A stretch of 17,218 nucleotides of DNA from Cytophagia bacterium (GCA_013373005.1 JABXIP010000188.1:1-17218), one strand, 5' to 3'; positions 1-7,404 are shown, counted from the stretch's first letter. A program made the numbers and translations. Notes: generated by a model not told the origin, from the sequence alone.

Positions 1-24
1 AAAAACACTTCAACCATTTAGATA

Positions 25-89
25 CGTCACCCTGAATTTATTTCAGGGTCTGTTGGTTAAGTAGATGCTGAAACAAGTTCAGCATGACG
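25..89. repeat. Two-hairpin REP-like intergenic repeat
   Basis: Two hairpins lie side by side. The first is ACCCTGAA (29-36) with TTCAGGGT (42-49) and a 5-base loop. The second is ATGCTGAA (65-72) with TTCAGCAT (78-85) and a 5-base loop. The outer ends CGTCA (25-29) and TGACG (85-89) are also complementary, so the whole element is one imperfect palindrome. This is the layout of REP/BIME-type interspersed elements, and similar CTGAA/TTCAG elements are common between genes in Bacteroidota. A related two-hairpin element occurs at 4612-4716. There is no poly-T tract, so it is a poor terminator candidate on the plus strand. Confidence 0.6.
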
Positions 90-205
90 AATCAAATCAA
101 TCATTGAAGATTCTTAAACCATTAACCTGTCATATTTGTGCAGATTATTTGACATAGAAGATAGCCAGTTCTTGCATTCAATCAAAGCCCGAAAAGGCAC
201 TTAGG

Positions 206-228
206 GTGAAAATCTGTCAGATTTTCAC
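206..228. promoter_or_regulatory. Perfect 23-base palindrome upstream of groES (possible operator)
   Basis: Arms of 11 bases, GTGAAAATCTG (206-216) and CAGATTTTCAC (218-228), match perfectly around a single central T. With a one-base centre it cannot fold as a good RNA hairpin, so it looks more like a site for a dimeric DNA-binding protein. It lies about 140 bases upstream of groES. It is not the CIRCE element of the HrcA repressor (TTAGCACTC-N9-GAGTGCTAA), which I did not find here. The regulator is unknown. The motif CTGACAAT follows at 228-235 and again at 259-266. Confidence 0.45.
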
Positions 229-303
229 TGACAATCGTTTGAAACTCCGACACCAAACCTGACAATGCAGTGAAATGAAACTGCCAAAAGTTCATTATCA
301 GTG

Positions 304-322
304 TTTGGCACACAAACTGATA
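304..322 (+). promoter_or_regulatory. Sigma-54-like -24/-12 promoter of groESL (tentative)
   Basis: TTTGGCAC (304-311) carries a GG at 307-308, exactly ten bases before GA at 319-320. This resembles the sigma-54 arrangement TGGCAC-N5-TTGC, except that the -12 dinucleotide is GA rather than GC. A transcript would start near 331-332 and leave a 5' leader of about 38 bases before groES. TTTGGCA (304-310) is also the right arm of an inverted repeat whose left arm TGCCAAA lies at 282-288. I found no convincing Bacteroidota -33 TTTG / -7 TAnnTTTG pair at proper spacing. The call is an inference from one site. Confidence 0.3.
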
Positions 323-369
323 TAGTGGGCTATGTAATTTGAATCAAACTCTTAAAACCAATAAGAAAA

Positions 370-654
370 ATGTCTAAAGTTAACATTACTCCATTAGCTG
401 ACAGAGTTCTGGTAGAACCAGCAGCTGCTGAAGAAAAAACTGCTTCAGGTCTCATCATTCCAGACACTGCAAAAGAGAAACCACAAAGAGGTATTATCGT
501 TGCAGCTGGTAACGGTAAAAAAGATGAGCCATTGACAGTGAAAGCAGGTGACACTGTGTTGTATGGTAAGTATGCCGGTACTGAAATCACTGTAGAAGGA
601 AAAGACTACCTCATTATGAAGGAGTCTGACATTTTCGCAATCATCAATTCTTAA
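370..654 (+). CDS. groES: GroES, 10-kDa co-chaperonin
   Basis: GroES forms the heptameric lid of the GroEL folding chamber in the cytoplasm. The 94-residue length is normal. The N-terminus MSKVNITPLADRVLVEP is the typical first strand, and residues 21-34 (EKTASGLIIPDTAK) form the mobile loop that contacts GroEL through its hydrophobic tripeptide. The body (GDTVLYGKYAG, then KDYLIMKESDIFAII at the end) is standard. ATG at 370 is the only plausible start. The A-rich sequence before it contains no Shine-Dalgarno motif, as is usual in this phylum. groEL follows 33 bases downstream, and the pair is surely co-transcribed. Confidence 0.98.
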   Translation: MSKVNITPLADRVLVEPAAAEEKTASGLIIPDTAKEKPQRGIIVAAGNGKKDEPLTVKAGDTVLYGKYAGTEITVEGKDYLIMKESDIFAIINS

Positions 655-687
655 TCTTAATCTAGAAACTTAAAAATCTAATAAGAC

Positions 688-2319
688 ATGGCAAAAGATC
701 TATTCTTTCGTAATGATGCCAGAGACCAACTAAAAAAAGGTGTTGACACTTTGGCTAACGCTGTGAAAGTAACCCTTGGTCCTAAAGGTAGAAACGTAAT
801 TATCGACAAAAAATTCGGTGCACCAACCGTAACTAAAGACGGTGTTTCTGTAGCAAAAGAGATTGAGCTTTCTGAGCCAATCGAAAACATGGGAGCACAA
901 CTTGTGAAAGAAGTTGCTTCTAAAACTGCTGACAGCGCTGGTGACGGTACTACTACTGCAACTGTTTTGGCTCAGGCTATCTTCGGTGCAGGTATTAAAA
1001 ACGTAGCTGCTGGTGCTAACCCAATGGACTTGAAAAGAGGTATCGACAAAGCTGTTTCTGCAGTTGTTGCCGACCTTCATGCTCAATCTAAGCCTATTCA
1101 GAACTCTAACGAGATCAAGCAAGTAGGTACTATCTCTGCCAACAACGATGAGGAAATCGGTCAGATGATTGCTGACGCGATGGACAAAGTTGGTAAAGAC
1201 GGTGTAATCACTGTTGAAGAAGCAAGAGGTACTGAAACTGAAGTGAAAACTGTAGAAGGTATGCAGTTCGACAGAGGTTACCTTTCTCCATACTTTGTGA
1301 CTAACACAGAGAAAATGGAAGCTGAATTGGATAACCCATACATCTTGATCTATGACAAGAAAATCTCTTCAATGAAAGAATTGCTTCCAGTACTTGAGCC
1401 AGTAGCTCAGTCAGGTAAGCCATTGGTTATCATTGCTGAAGATGTAGACGGTGAAGCACTTGCTACTTTGGTAGTAAACAAAATCAGAGGTTCTCTGAAA
1501 ATTGCTGCCGTTAAAGCTCCAGGTTTCGGTGACAGAAGAAAAGCTATGTTGGAAGACATCGCTGTGTTGACTGGTGGTACTGTAATTTCTGAAGAAAGAG
1601 GTTACAAATTAGAAAACGCTACTGTTGAGTACCTTGGTACTGCAGAGAAAATCAACATCGACAAAGACAATACTACTATTGTTAACGGTGCTGGTGAGGC
1701 TGCTCACATCGAAGCTAGAGTTAAGGAAATCCAAACTCAAATTGAAAACACTACTTCTGATTACGACAAAGAGAAATTGCAAGAGAGACTTGCTAAGCTT
1801 TCTGGCGGTGTAGCTATCCTTTACATTGGTGCTGCTACTGAAGTAGAAATGAAAGAGAAGAAAGACAGAGTAGACGATGCATTGCACGCTACTAGAGCTG
1901 CTGTACAAGAAGGTGTAGTTGCCGGTGGTGGTGTTGCCTTGATCAGAGCTGCTGCTTCTCTAGATAAAGTTGCTGTAGAGAATGAAGACCAGGCAACTGG
2001 TGTAAACATTATCAGACTAGCTGTTGAAGCTCCTTTGAGAACTATCGTAGCTAACGCTGGTGGTGAAGGTTCTGTAGTAGTAAACGAAGTGAAAAACGGT
2101 AAGGCTGACTACGGTTACAACGCAAGAGAGAACAAGTACGAAAACTTAATCTCTGCTGGTGTTATCGACCCTACTAAAGTAACTCGTTTGGCACTTGAGA
2201 ACGCTGCTTCTATTGCTTCACTCCTATTGACTACTGAGTGCGTAGTAGCTGAGCAACCAGAAGAGCCAGGTGCAGCTCCAATGCCTCCAATGGGTGGTGG
2301 CATGGGCGGCATGATGTAA
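688..2319 (+). CDS. groEL: GroEL, 60-kDa chaperonin
   Basis: This is the ATP-dependent double-ring chaperonin that folds cytosolic proteins together with GroES. Its 543 residues match the family length. The ATP-binding signatures are intact: LGPKGRNV at 30-37 and GDGTTT at 85-90, followed by the equatorial, intermediate and apical domains without interruption. The C-terminus ends in the flexible Gly-Met tail GGGMGGMM. Codon use is strongly biased (Gly GGT, Ala GCT, Arg AGA), as expected for a highly expressed gene, and contrasts with the A+T-rich gene that follows. It is the second gene of the groES-groEL operon and is followed by an intrinsic terminator at 2377. Confidence 0.99.
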   Translation: MAKDLFFRNDARDQLKKGVDTLANAVKVTLGPKGRNVIIDKKFGAPTVTKDGVSVAKEIELSEPIENMGAQLVKEVASKTADSAGDGTTTATVLAQAIFGAGIKNVAAGANPMDLKRGIDKAVSAVVADLHAQSKPIQNSNEIKQVGTISANNDEEIGQMIADAMDKVGKDGVITVEEARGTETEVKTVEGMQFDRGYLSPYFVTNTEKMEAELDNPYILIYDKKISSMKELLPVLEPVAQSGKPLVIIAEDVDGEALATLVVNKIRGSLKIAAVKAPGFGDRRKAMLEDIAVLTGGTVISEERGYKLENATVEYLGTAEKINIDKDNTTIVNGAGEAAHIEARVKEIQTQIENTTSDYDKEKLQERLAKLSGGVAILYIGAATEVEMKEKKDRVDDALHATRAAVQEGVVAGGGVALIRAAASLDKVAVENEDQATGVNIIRLAVEAPLRTIVANAGGEGSVVVNEVKNGKADYGYNARENKYENLISAGVIDPTKVTRLALENAASIASLLLTTECVVAEQPEEPGAAPMPPMGGGMGGMM

Positions 2320-2376
2320 GTCGCTTAGCGAAGTATTGAGTAGCTAGTACATAGTAACTGGCTAAAAATTATAGAT

Positions 2377-2409
2377 AAAAGCCTGTTCTCGATTGAGGGC
2401 AGGCTTTTT
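2377..2409 (+). terminator. Intrinsic terminator of groESL
   Basis: The stem AAAAGCCTG (2377-2385) pairs with CAGGCTTTT (2400-2408), and a smaller CTC/GAG helix can form inside the loop. The stem runs directly into a T tract ending at 2409. It lies 58 bases after the groEL stop codon. Confidence 0.85.
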
Positions 2410-2425
2410 CATTTATGGTTTTTTG

Positions 2426-2449
2426 AACCGCAAAGGACGCGGAGAGCGC
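2426..2449 (+). repeat. 24-base GC-rich interspersed repeat, left copy
   Basis: The sequence begins AACCGCAAAG and ends GCGGAGAGCGC. It matches the reverse complement of 4731-4754 at 23 of 24 positions; the only difference is G/A at the eleventh base. The two copies face each other across the pair of uncharacterised genes at 2602-4595. Its G+C content stands out against the A+T-rich DNA that follows. Confidence 0.7.
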
Positions 2450-2601
2450 AAAGTATAGAAAAGCCAACTTCTCCCCTTTTAACTCTAAAATGTCTGAAAT
2501 CTCTAACGTCAATGACAAAACATATTAATTTGAAAAACAAAATAATATATGTGAAATTAATTATTTAGTATATTAGAGGTATAGAATATAAATTAATAAT
2601 A

Positions 2602-3840
2602 ATGAACATACCATATCAGGATATCTACCATAGATATCAGCTTAGAGAATTATCTGATCCAGGTGTTTCCATCTCCAAAATTAAACAGCTATTCAAATTT
2701 ATTGAGAGTGATTATGTTGAGTTTTTAGAACGATACTTCAAAAGTGAACTAGAGTCCAATGACTCCATAAACATTTCAGGTTCTGGATTACTGCTTAACC
2801 TAATTGTCAAACGAGAATCAAGATTCCCTAAATATGACCTTGATTGTGATTTGCAAGATATTCGATGCTTAGACATAGGACCTTCCAACAAACTGACCAT
2901 CAAGTTTTCAAATATTCAACAGAGTGCTTTAAAGGATGTACTGGATGACGAAATAATTGCTGAAACCATACATTCAGCCAAAGCTGAGTTTCTAGAGGGA
3001 TCTTTCAGAATTAAGAAGTACGCTGACTATTTGTACTCTAAAGGTTTAAATGAGATAGTCCTAGAAAACATTACAAAGCTCAGTCAAATTCAGTCCGACA
3101 CCCAGAGGAAATACAGAATTATTCAAAATGAGAATGATCAATACCTATTGAGAGGAATTACTTCAGTGTCTGGTTATAAAAACTATAATATTCCTTTCTC
3201 AGTAGCCTTAACATTATTAGCACTACATAGAACGTATAAAAACTCTAGTGAAGTAATCTCAATCAGTGGCATCTATTTAGATGATTCAAATCTTGAAGTA
3301 ACCTTTGAAAAGAGTGGACAGACCCCTCTTGGTTCAATAGGCATGGCAAAGCATCATATTATTTTGGCAAATGATGAAATTAGAAGACGTTCAATGAGCT
3401 TAAGTGGTATGACATCAATTGTTTACCAAAATGAGGGCCAACAAAGAGAAGTATATTTTCAAGCAAAAAAGGAAGTCAAATCAGGTATCTTATCAATATC
3501 ACATGGTAGTAATCCAGAAAACTGGATTGAGTCACTTCCTATACTTTCGGAGCTCATAAAGACCAATGAAGAGAATCTACTAAATGATTTTAGACAATTG
3601 GATAAAGTAAAAGATGCAGACCAGTTAAGGTTTGCCTTACAAAACTCTTTTAAAAGGGCTTCGAAGGAAGAAATAAAGAAATACAAAGGTACAATCGAAA
3701 CAATTCTTAAGAATCAAATTAATTCTATACATGCACTCTTGGAAATACTTAGTAAAATAAGCCTTCTAGCTCAGGAGGACTTGGAGGCAAGGGAGTACAT
3801 GAGATATATATTCTACACCAAAGTAATCGAAAGGAAATAA
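2602..3840 (+). CDS. Uncharacterised 412-aa protein in A+T-rich DNA
   Basis: I do not recognise this protein. It has no signal peptide and no obvious membrane segment, so it is probably cytoplasmic. It has a mixed alpha/beta N-terminal half and a charged, largely helical C-terminal region (about 310-412) that may form a coiled coil. Residues 168-210 (RKYRIIQ, YLLRGITSVSGYKNYNIPFS) faintly recall phage/plasmid DUF932-type proteins, where a similar R-G-I-x-S segment is followed by a tyrosine-rich stretch. That resemblance is weak and from memory. The gene is visibly richer in A+T and uses more AT-ending codons than groEL or the downstream genes. Its upstream region (2514-2601) is almost pure A/T. 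ATG at 2602 is the first start in frame. It is flanked by inverted repeat copies at 2426 and 4731, which fits acquired DNA. Function unknown. Confidence 0.8.
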   Translation: MNIPYQDIYHRYQLRELSDPGVSISKIKQLFKFIESDYVEFLERYFKSELESNDSINISGSGLLLNLIVKRESRFPKYDLDCDLQDIRCLDIGPSNKLTIKFSNIQQSALKDVLDDEIIAETIHSAKAEFLEGSFRIKKYADYLYSKGLNEIVLENITKLSQIQSDTQRKYRIIQNENDQYLLRGITSVSGYKNYNIPFSVALTLLALHRTYKNSSEVISISGIYLDDSNLEVTFEKSGQTPLGSIGMAKHHIILANDEIRRRSMSLSGMTSIVYQNEGQQREVYFQAKKEVKSGILSISHGSNPENWIESLPILSELIKTNEENLLNDFRQLDKVKDADQLRFALQNSFKRASKEEIKKYKGTIETILKNQINSIHALLEILSKISLLAQEDLEAREYMRYIFYTKVIERK

Positions 3841-3950
3841 TCCATTAATCCTCGCTTTGTAGCAAAGACTTATATATCAACTTATCAAGCAATTAAAACC
3901 AACAACTAAACCTTTAGGATAAATAAAACTAAAAGAATAGTTTAGTATTT

Positions 3951-4595
3951 ATGAAGAATCTCAAATCAGGCATAATTACTCTACTCCTACTCACCTCAGT
4001 TGTTCTTATCACTTCCCAGAAAGAGAATGAAGGCATTCTATTCAAGCTATCATTGAGCTATGACAACCTTAAACCAAGTGAGGTAGTTTCTAACTTTAGT
4101 CAGAAGCTAATCGAAAAGGGAATTCTAGAAACGGCTGATTTAGAAAACCCTTCTATTGTCTACGACAAATTGGAATCGGTCTATGCAGAACTGCAACCGT
4201 CAGATTTCGACATCGATCAAGTCATTGATAAGTCGCCTTTGACTAACCTGCTTAACACACAGAATATTCTCGAACTCAGTTTCAAGGAACAAACCGAACT
4301 AGCCCTGTTCACTTACTATCAGCTTGTTTCTGAGGCCTATCTAAATTTCACCTTTCACTTAGATGAGAAAAGACTAGTTCGATTCAATGATCAAGACCTA
4401 CCTATTAACAGCTTCGAGTCAATCATTTTTGATGAAATTGAGAAAAGAAGCAAGCACAATGTCAGTATTGATAATGCCAGAATGATCATCAGTGCTGACG
4501 AATACACCGACTTTGAATTCGTTACTTTCGTTACCGGCAAATTCAGAGAAATGGGTATCCGCCAGGTGGTTTATAAGCGAAAAGGTTCCAATTAA
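3951..4595 (+). CDS. Membrane-anchored protein with ExbD-like C-terminal domain (orphan)
   Basis: The 214-residue protein starts with a hydrophobic segment (residues 7-22, GIITLLLLTSVVLITS) that acts as a signal peptide or single membrane anchor. Residues 128-210 look like the periplasmic fold of ExbD/TolR. A first part (EAYLNFTFHLDEKRLVRFND) matches the strand-turn-strand plus N-x-x-x-L helix region. A second part (ARMIISADEYTDFEFVTF, then GIRQVVYKR) matches the family pattern of 'I-x-A-D, helix, G-I-x-x-V-x-L'. The membrane segment lacks the acidic residue that carries protons in true ExbD, and no exbB or tonB lies nearby. It is therefore unlikely to be a working motor subunit. Residues 30-125 are unrecognised. 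The ExbD assignment is my reading of the pattern and is unconfirmed. A short inverted repeat (ACTAAA 3928-3933, TTTAGT 3941-3946) precedes the start. Confidence 0.6.
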   Translation: MKNLKSGIITLLLLTSVVLITSQKENEGILFKLSLSYDNLKPSEVVSNFSQKLIEKGILETADLENPSIVYDKLESVYAELQPSDFDIDQVIDKSPLTNLLNTQNILELSFKEQTELALFTYYQLVSEAYLNFTFHLDEKRLVRFNDQDLPINSFESIIFDEIEKRSKHNVSIDNARMIISADEYTDFEFVTFVTGKFREMGIRQVVYKRKGSN

Positions 4596-4611
4596 ACAGC
4601 TATCTTCTTTC

Positions 4612-4716
4612 TATTCTGAGCGATCCCGATAGTTATCGGGAGAAGAATCTGCCCAGCTTTATCGGTTTGGTATAAGGCTATTTAACTTGGCAGATCCCTC
4701 GCTCACTCGGGATAGA
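4612..4716. repeat. Two-hairpin REP-like intergenic repeat (CCCGATA type)
   Basis: The left hairpin is TCCCGATA (4624-4631) and TATCGGGA (4634-4641), a perfect 8-base stem with a GT centre. The right hairpin has outer arms ATCCC (4694-4698) and GGGAT (4709-4713). Between them ATCTGCC (4647-4653) pairs with GGCAGAT (4689-4695), which makes the whole element one large imperfect palindrome. It has the same architecture as the element at 25-89 but a different sequence. It lies in the gap between the ExbD-like gene and the DsrE-like gene, next to the 24-base repeat at 4731. Confidence 0.6.
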
Positions 4717-4730
4717 AAAGAATGTACTCA

Positions 4731-4754
4731 GCGCTCTCCGCGTTCTTTGCGGTT
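4731..4754 (-). repeat. 24-base GC-rich interspersed repeat, right copy
   Basis: This is the reverse-complement copy of 2426-2449, with 23 of 24 positions identical. Outside this core the flanks diverge. It lies directly between the two-hairpin repeat (4612-4716) and the DsrE-like gene. Confidence 0.7.
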
Positions 4755-4786
4755 TAACTATCGGATTAATTTCCTAAATTTTGAAG

Positions 4787-5356
4787 ATGAAAAAGCTCCT
4801 CTTAATCCTTACCTGTACACTCTTACCTGCTCTCGGCTTCGCCCAACTACCTGCTCACCTAGAAGGTAGAATGGAATACCCTGTTTTTGATTTTCACCCT
4901 TGGGTTGGAGTGGTAAAAACGAAAGCCAAAAAATTGGATTACGACAAAGACCTTAACTACAAAATAGCGATAGATATTACCGATGGTATTACTGATTCTA
5001 CCCAAGTAATGGGCACATTGCTAGAAGTAGCCAGAACCTATAACCTTAACATTGCCAATGGGGTACCGAAAAGAAAGCTGGAGATGGCAGTTGTTCTCCA
5101 TGGTGGTGCCATTCAAGGCCTTCTAAAGAATGAAGCTTATTTAAAGAAATTTGGAGTTCCCAACCCCAATATTCAGGCCATAGAGATTATGAAAAAGGCC
5201 GGTGTTGAATTCTACGTCTGTGCTCAAGTTTTGGCGTTTAGGCAAGTTCCTGAAGAAGACATAATCGATGAGGTTGAAATTACGCTTTCGGCAAAAACAG
5301 CCTTAATTACGCTTCAACAAATGGGCTACACTTATATGCGTATTACCAATAATTAG
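4787..5356 (+). CDS. Exported DsrE/DsrF-like family protein
   Basis: The 189-residue protein has a clear signal peptide, MKKLLLILTCTLLPALGFAQ, cleaved before LPAHL, so it acts in the periplasm or outside the cell. The mature part has a DsrE-like alpha/beta fold: a strand and helix near 57-90 (YKIAIDITDG...MGTLLEVARTYN), AVVLHGG at 101-107, and the family's later GVEFYVCAQ strand at 139-147 with Cys145. The helix ends in MGYTYMRI. DsrE proteins carry sulfur or bind small ligands through that cysteine, but exported versions in Bacteroidota have no settled role. ATG 4787 is preferred to the in-frame TTG at 4781 because it gives the standard signal peptide. Confidence 0.85.
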   Translation: MKKLLLILTCTLLPALGFAQLPAHLEGRMEYPVFDFHPWVGVVKTKAKKLDYDKDLNYKIAIDITDGITDSTQVMGTLLEVARTYNLNIANGVPKRKLEMAVVLHGGAIQGLLKNEAYLKKFGVPNPNIQAIEIMKKAGVEFYVCAQVLAFRQVPEEDIIDEVEITLSAKTALITLQQMGYTYMRITNN

Positions 5357-5409
5357 AATGTTCATTTAACTGAGCTTCAGGCAATCTTGGTAAAACTTGC
5401 TCATTTATG

Positions 5410-5427
5410 GCCTTGGAGGCTTTTTTT
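5410..5427 (+). terminator. Weak intrinsic terminator after the DsrE-like gene
   Basis: A short GCCT/AGGC stem (5410-5413 with 5417-5420) is followed by seven Ts (5421-5427). The four-base stem is weak, but its position 54 bases after the stop codon and before the AraC gene is sensible. Confidence 0.4.
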
Positions 5428-5477
5428 AAGCAAATATTCAAAGCCAATCCAGGCCTTCTGCGTAGGTTAATAATAGG

Positions 5478-6281
5478 ATGAACTGGAGATACGAAGAGGC
5501 TAAACCTAAAAGGAATTTAAGTGAGTTGATAGAATGTTATTGGTGGGAGGACTATTGCAAGGAAAACCCCATAACAACGCACCATGTGGTGCCAGATAAT
5601 TCTATTGAGCTTATTTTCACCAGATCACCTTTCTATAGGACAGCTCCCGATTTCAATAAGGAGTGGTGGATACAAAGCCATCTCTGTGGACTTAAAACTA
5701 AAAGTCAGTATTGTAATGTAAAGGAAAGCCCTATCATTTCGGTGCGCTTTAAGCCCAAGGGCTTATATCTTTTCACCAAACTCCCTCCCAAAACAACCAT
5801 CGATAACTGTCTCGAACTGAGCAATTGTTTCGGAGAAGATATCTTGGATCTCGAAAAGCAGCTCTTTCAAACTGATTGCCAGGAGAAAAGAATTGAGCTA
5901 CTCAATCAGTTCTTTGAAACACTATACCTGAAAAACGAGCACAAACGCGATTTCCTATTCGAGTCCATTGCTTTGGAAATAGAAAACCAAGTGGGTTCTG
6001 CCAGTATTGATGAGTTGAGTGAGAAATTTGGTGTCTCTACCAAAACCATCCAAAGAAGGTTTCTAGAGCATATGGGTATTACTCCTAAAAAATATAGTCG
6101 CCTTATTAGGATCATTCATTGCCTAAGACAGAGCACAGGTAATAGGCAACTGACTCGTTTGGCTCATGAATCTGAGTATTACGATCAGTCTCACTTTGTA
6201 AAAGATATCAAGTCAATTATACATTGTACTCCCTCCCATTTTTCAAAATCAGACAAAGGCATACAAACACCCACTTTTTAA
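5478..6281 (+). CDS. AraC-family transcriptional regulator with DUF6597-type N-terminus
   Basis: The 267-residue protein has a C-terminal two-HTH AraC DNA-binding domain at about 173-257. The first HTH is at 176-196 (IDELSEKFGVSTKTIQRRF). The second half contains the family signature around 231-257 (ESEYYDQSHFVKDIK, then TPSHFSK). The N-terminal part (1-105) contains VVPDNSIELIF at 37-47, typical of the DUF6597 sensor domain found with this class of regulator. The inducer is not predictable. It stands 70 bases before the PD40 gene on the same strand, so that gene is a possible target. ATG 5478 is the natural start. Confidence 0.9.
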   Translation: MNWRYEEAKPKRNLSELIECYWWEDYCKENPITTHHVVPDNSIELIFTRSPFYRTAPDFNKEWWIQSHLCGLKTKSQYCNVKESPIISVRFKPKGLYLFTKLPPKTTIDNCLELSNCFGEDILDLEKQLFQTDCQEKRIELLNQFFETLYLKNEHKRDFLFESIALEIENQVGSASIDELSEKFGVSTKTIQRRFLEHMGITPKKYSRLIRIIHCLRQSTGNRQLTRLAHESEYYDQSHFVKDIKSIIHCTPSHFSKSDKGIQTPTF

Positions 6282-6351
6282 ATCACTCAAGTCTGTTTTT
6301 TACAATTTTTTAATTCCCGAATAGACATTCTTTGCATAAAGGTCAAAAACA

Positions 6352-7326
6352 ATGCAAAGGTTGAAGGTTGTAATAAATGCTATTGGTGTACTGTGCTCTA
6401 TTCATTCTGTCTTTGCCTGGCAGTCTGGGCCTTTGCCAGACACCTTGATTGAAAGGCCCGTAATATTCTACCCCGAAGAGGTTTCGGATGATATCGATAA
6501 GTTCAACACAAGCTTCAGTGCGGATGGTAAAACCATATACTTTACTGCGACTCATCAAAAGCTGGGAATTACCGGAATCGCCTATCAACAATTCTCAAAT
6601 GGACATTTTCAACCTGCCCAGTTTGTACCATTCGTTTCGCCAGATACTCCGATAGCCGATGTTCAAATCTCCCCTGATGGGCAAACCATGCTCTACTCTA
6701 CTTTCAAAGATTATCCTCAAAAACCGGAAGGTTTCAATTTCAATATCTGGAAATCAGAGCTAGAAAATGGAGAATGGCAGGCTCCTACCCCACTTGGGAC
6801 ACCAATAGCCTCGAAAGGAAATGAATTCTATCCGGTAATGACTTCTAATGGCAACCTATACTTCAACTCCGACAAAACCGGAAATTCGGATCTCTATTAC
6901 AGTCGTTTAGTGAATGGTGAATATCAGGAACCTGTTGCTTTGCCGTCCAATATCAATACCGACCGCAAAGAAGCTGATGCCTTTATCTCTACCGATGAAT
7001 CTATTCTGATTTTTGTAAGAGTAGATGAACCCGATGGATTGGGGAATAGTGACTTATACATCTCATTCAACAAAGGTGAAAACCAATGGTCAAACCCAGT
7101 GAACATGGGATCCGAGGTTAACAGCACCGGCATTGATGGCAGCCCATACATCACTCCAGACAATAAATATCTCATTTTCACCACCAGCCGAATGAAGGAA
7201 GGATTTAAGGAACAGGCCATGAAAAGCTTTGCAGACTTTGAAACGACTATTCACTCAAGCAATAACGGATCGCTCAACTTCTACATCGTCAGTCTTGACC
7301 TTGAAAAATATCGAAATCGAGAATAA
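6352..7326 (+). CDS. Exported PD40 (TolB-like beta-propeller) protein
   Basis: The 324-residue protein starts with a signal peptide (about 1-22, ending SVFAWQ). It is composed of WD40-like PD40 repeats, visible as recurring 'S-x-D-G-x-x-I-Y-F-T' blades: FNTSFSADGKTIYFT, VQISPDGQTMLYS, YPVMTSNGNLYFNSDKTG, AFISTDESILIFV and SPYITPDNKYLIFTTSR. The motifs GNSDLYYSR and GNSDLYIS are also characteristic. Such propellers probably mediate protein or glycan contacts in the periplasm or at the outer membrane; no enzymatic motif is seen. It lies 78 bases upstream of the DUF2911 gene, and the two may be co-expressed. Confidence 0.9.
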   Translation: MQRLKVVINAIGVLCSIHSVFAWQSGPLPDTLIERPVIFYPEEVSDDIDKFNTSFSADGKTIYFTATHQKLGITGIAYQQFSNGHFQPAQFVPFVSPDTPIADVQISPDGQTMLYSTFKDYPQKPEGFNFNIWKSELENGEWQAPTPLGTPIASKGNEFYPVMTSNGNLYFNSDKTGNSDLYYSRLVNGEYQEPVALPSNINTDRKEADAFISTDESILIFVRVDEPDGLGNSDLYISFNKGENQWSNPVNMGSEVNSTGIDGSPYITPDNKYLIFTTSRMKEGFKEQAMKSFADFETTIHSSNNGSLNFYIVSLDLEKYRNRE

Positions 7327-7404
7327 CCTAAAACTCAATAAATCAGGTTCGGCTCTACCTCAAAAGCGCCAATAAATCAAAGTAAAAACTCAAACCAATT
7401 AAAA

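Noticed and set aside
730..1122. Long minus-strand reading frames inside groEL.
   Set aside because: They are antisense shadows of a strongly codon-biased gene, with low-complexity Ser/Phe/Val translations and no family resemblance.
3855..3869. CTTTG-tag-CAAAG mini-hairpin after the 412-aa gene as a terminator.
   Set aside because: The stem is only five bases and no T tract follows.
4687..4702. A TTGGCAG...GC match to the sigma-54 spacing.
   Set aside because: It lies inside the two-hairpin repeat at 4612-4716, so the match is explained by the repeat's own inverted arms.
4687..4869. A 60-aa plus-strand reading frame before the DsrE-like gene.
   Set aside because: It runs through the repeat DNA and the out-of-frame DsrE start, and resembles no protein.
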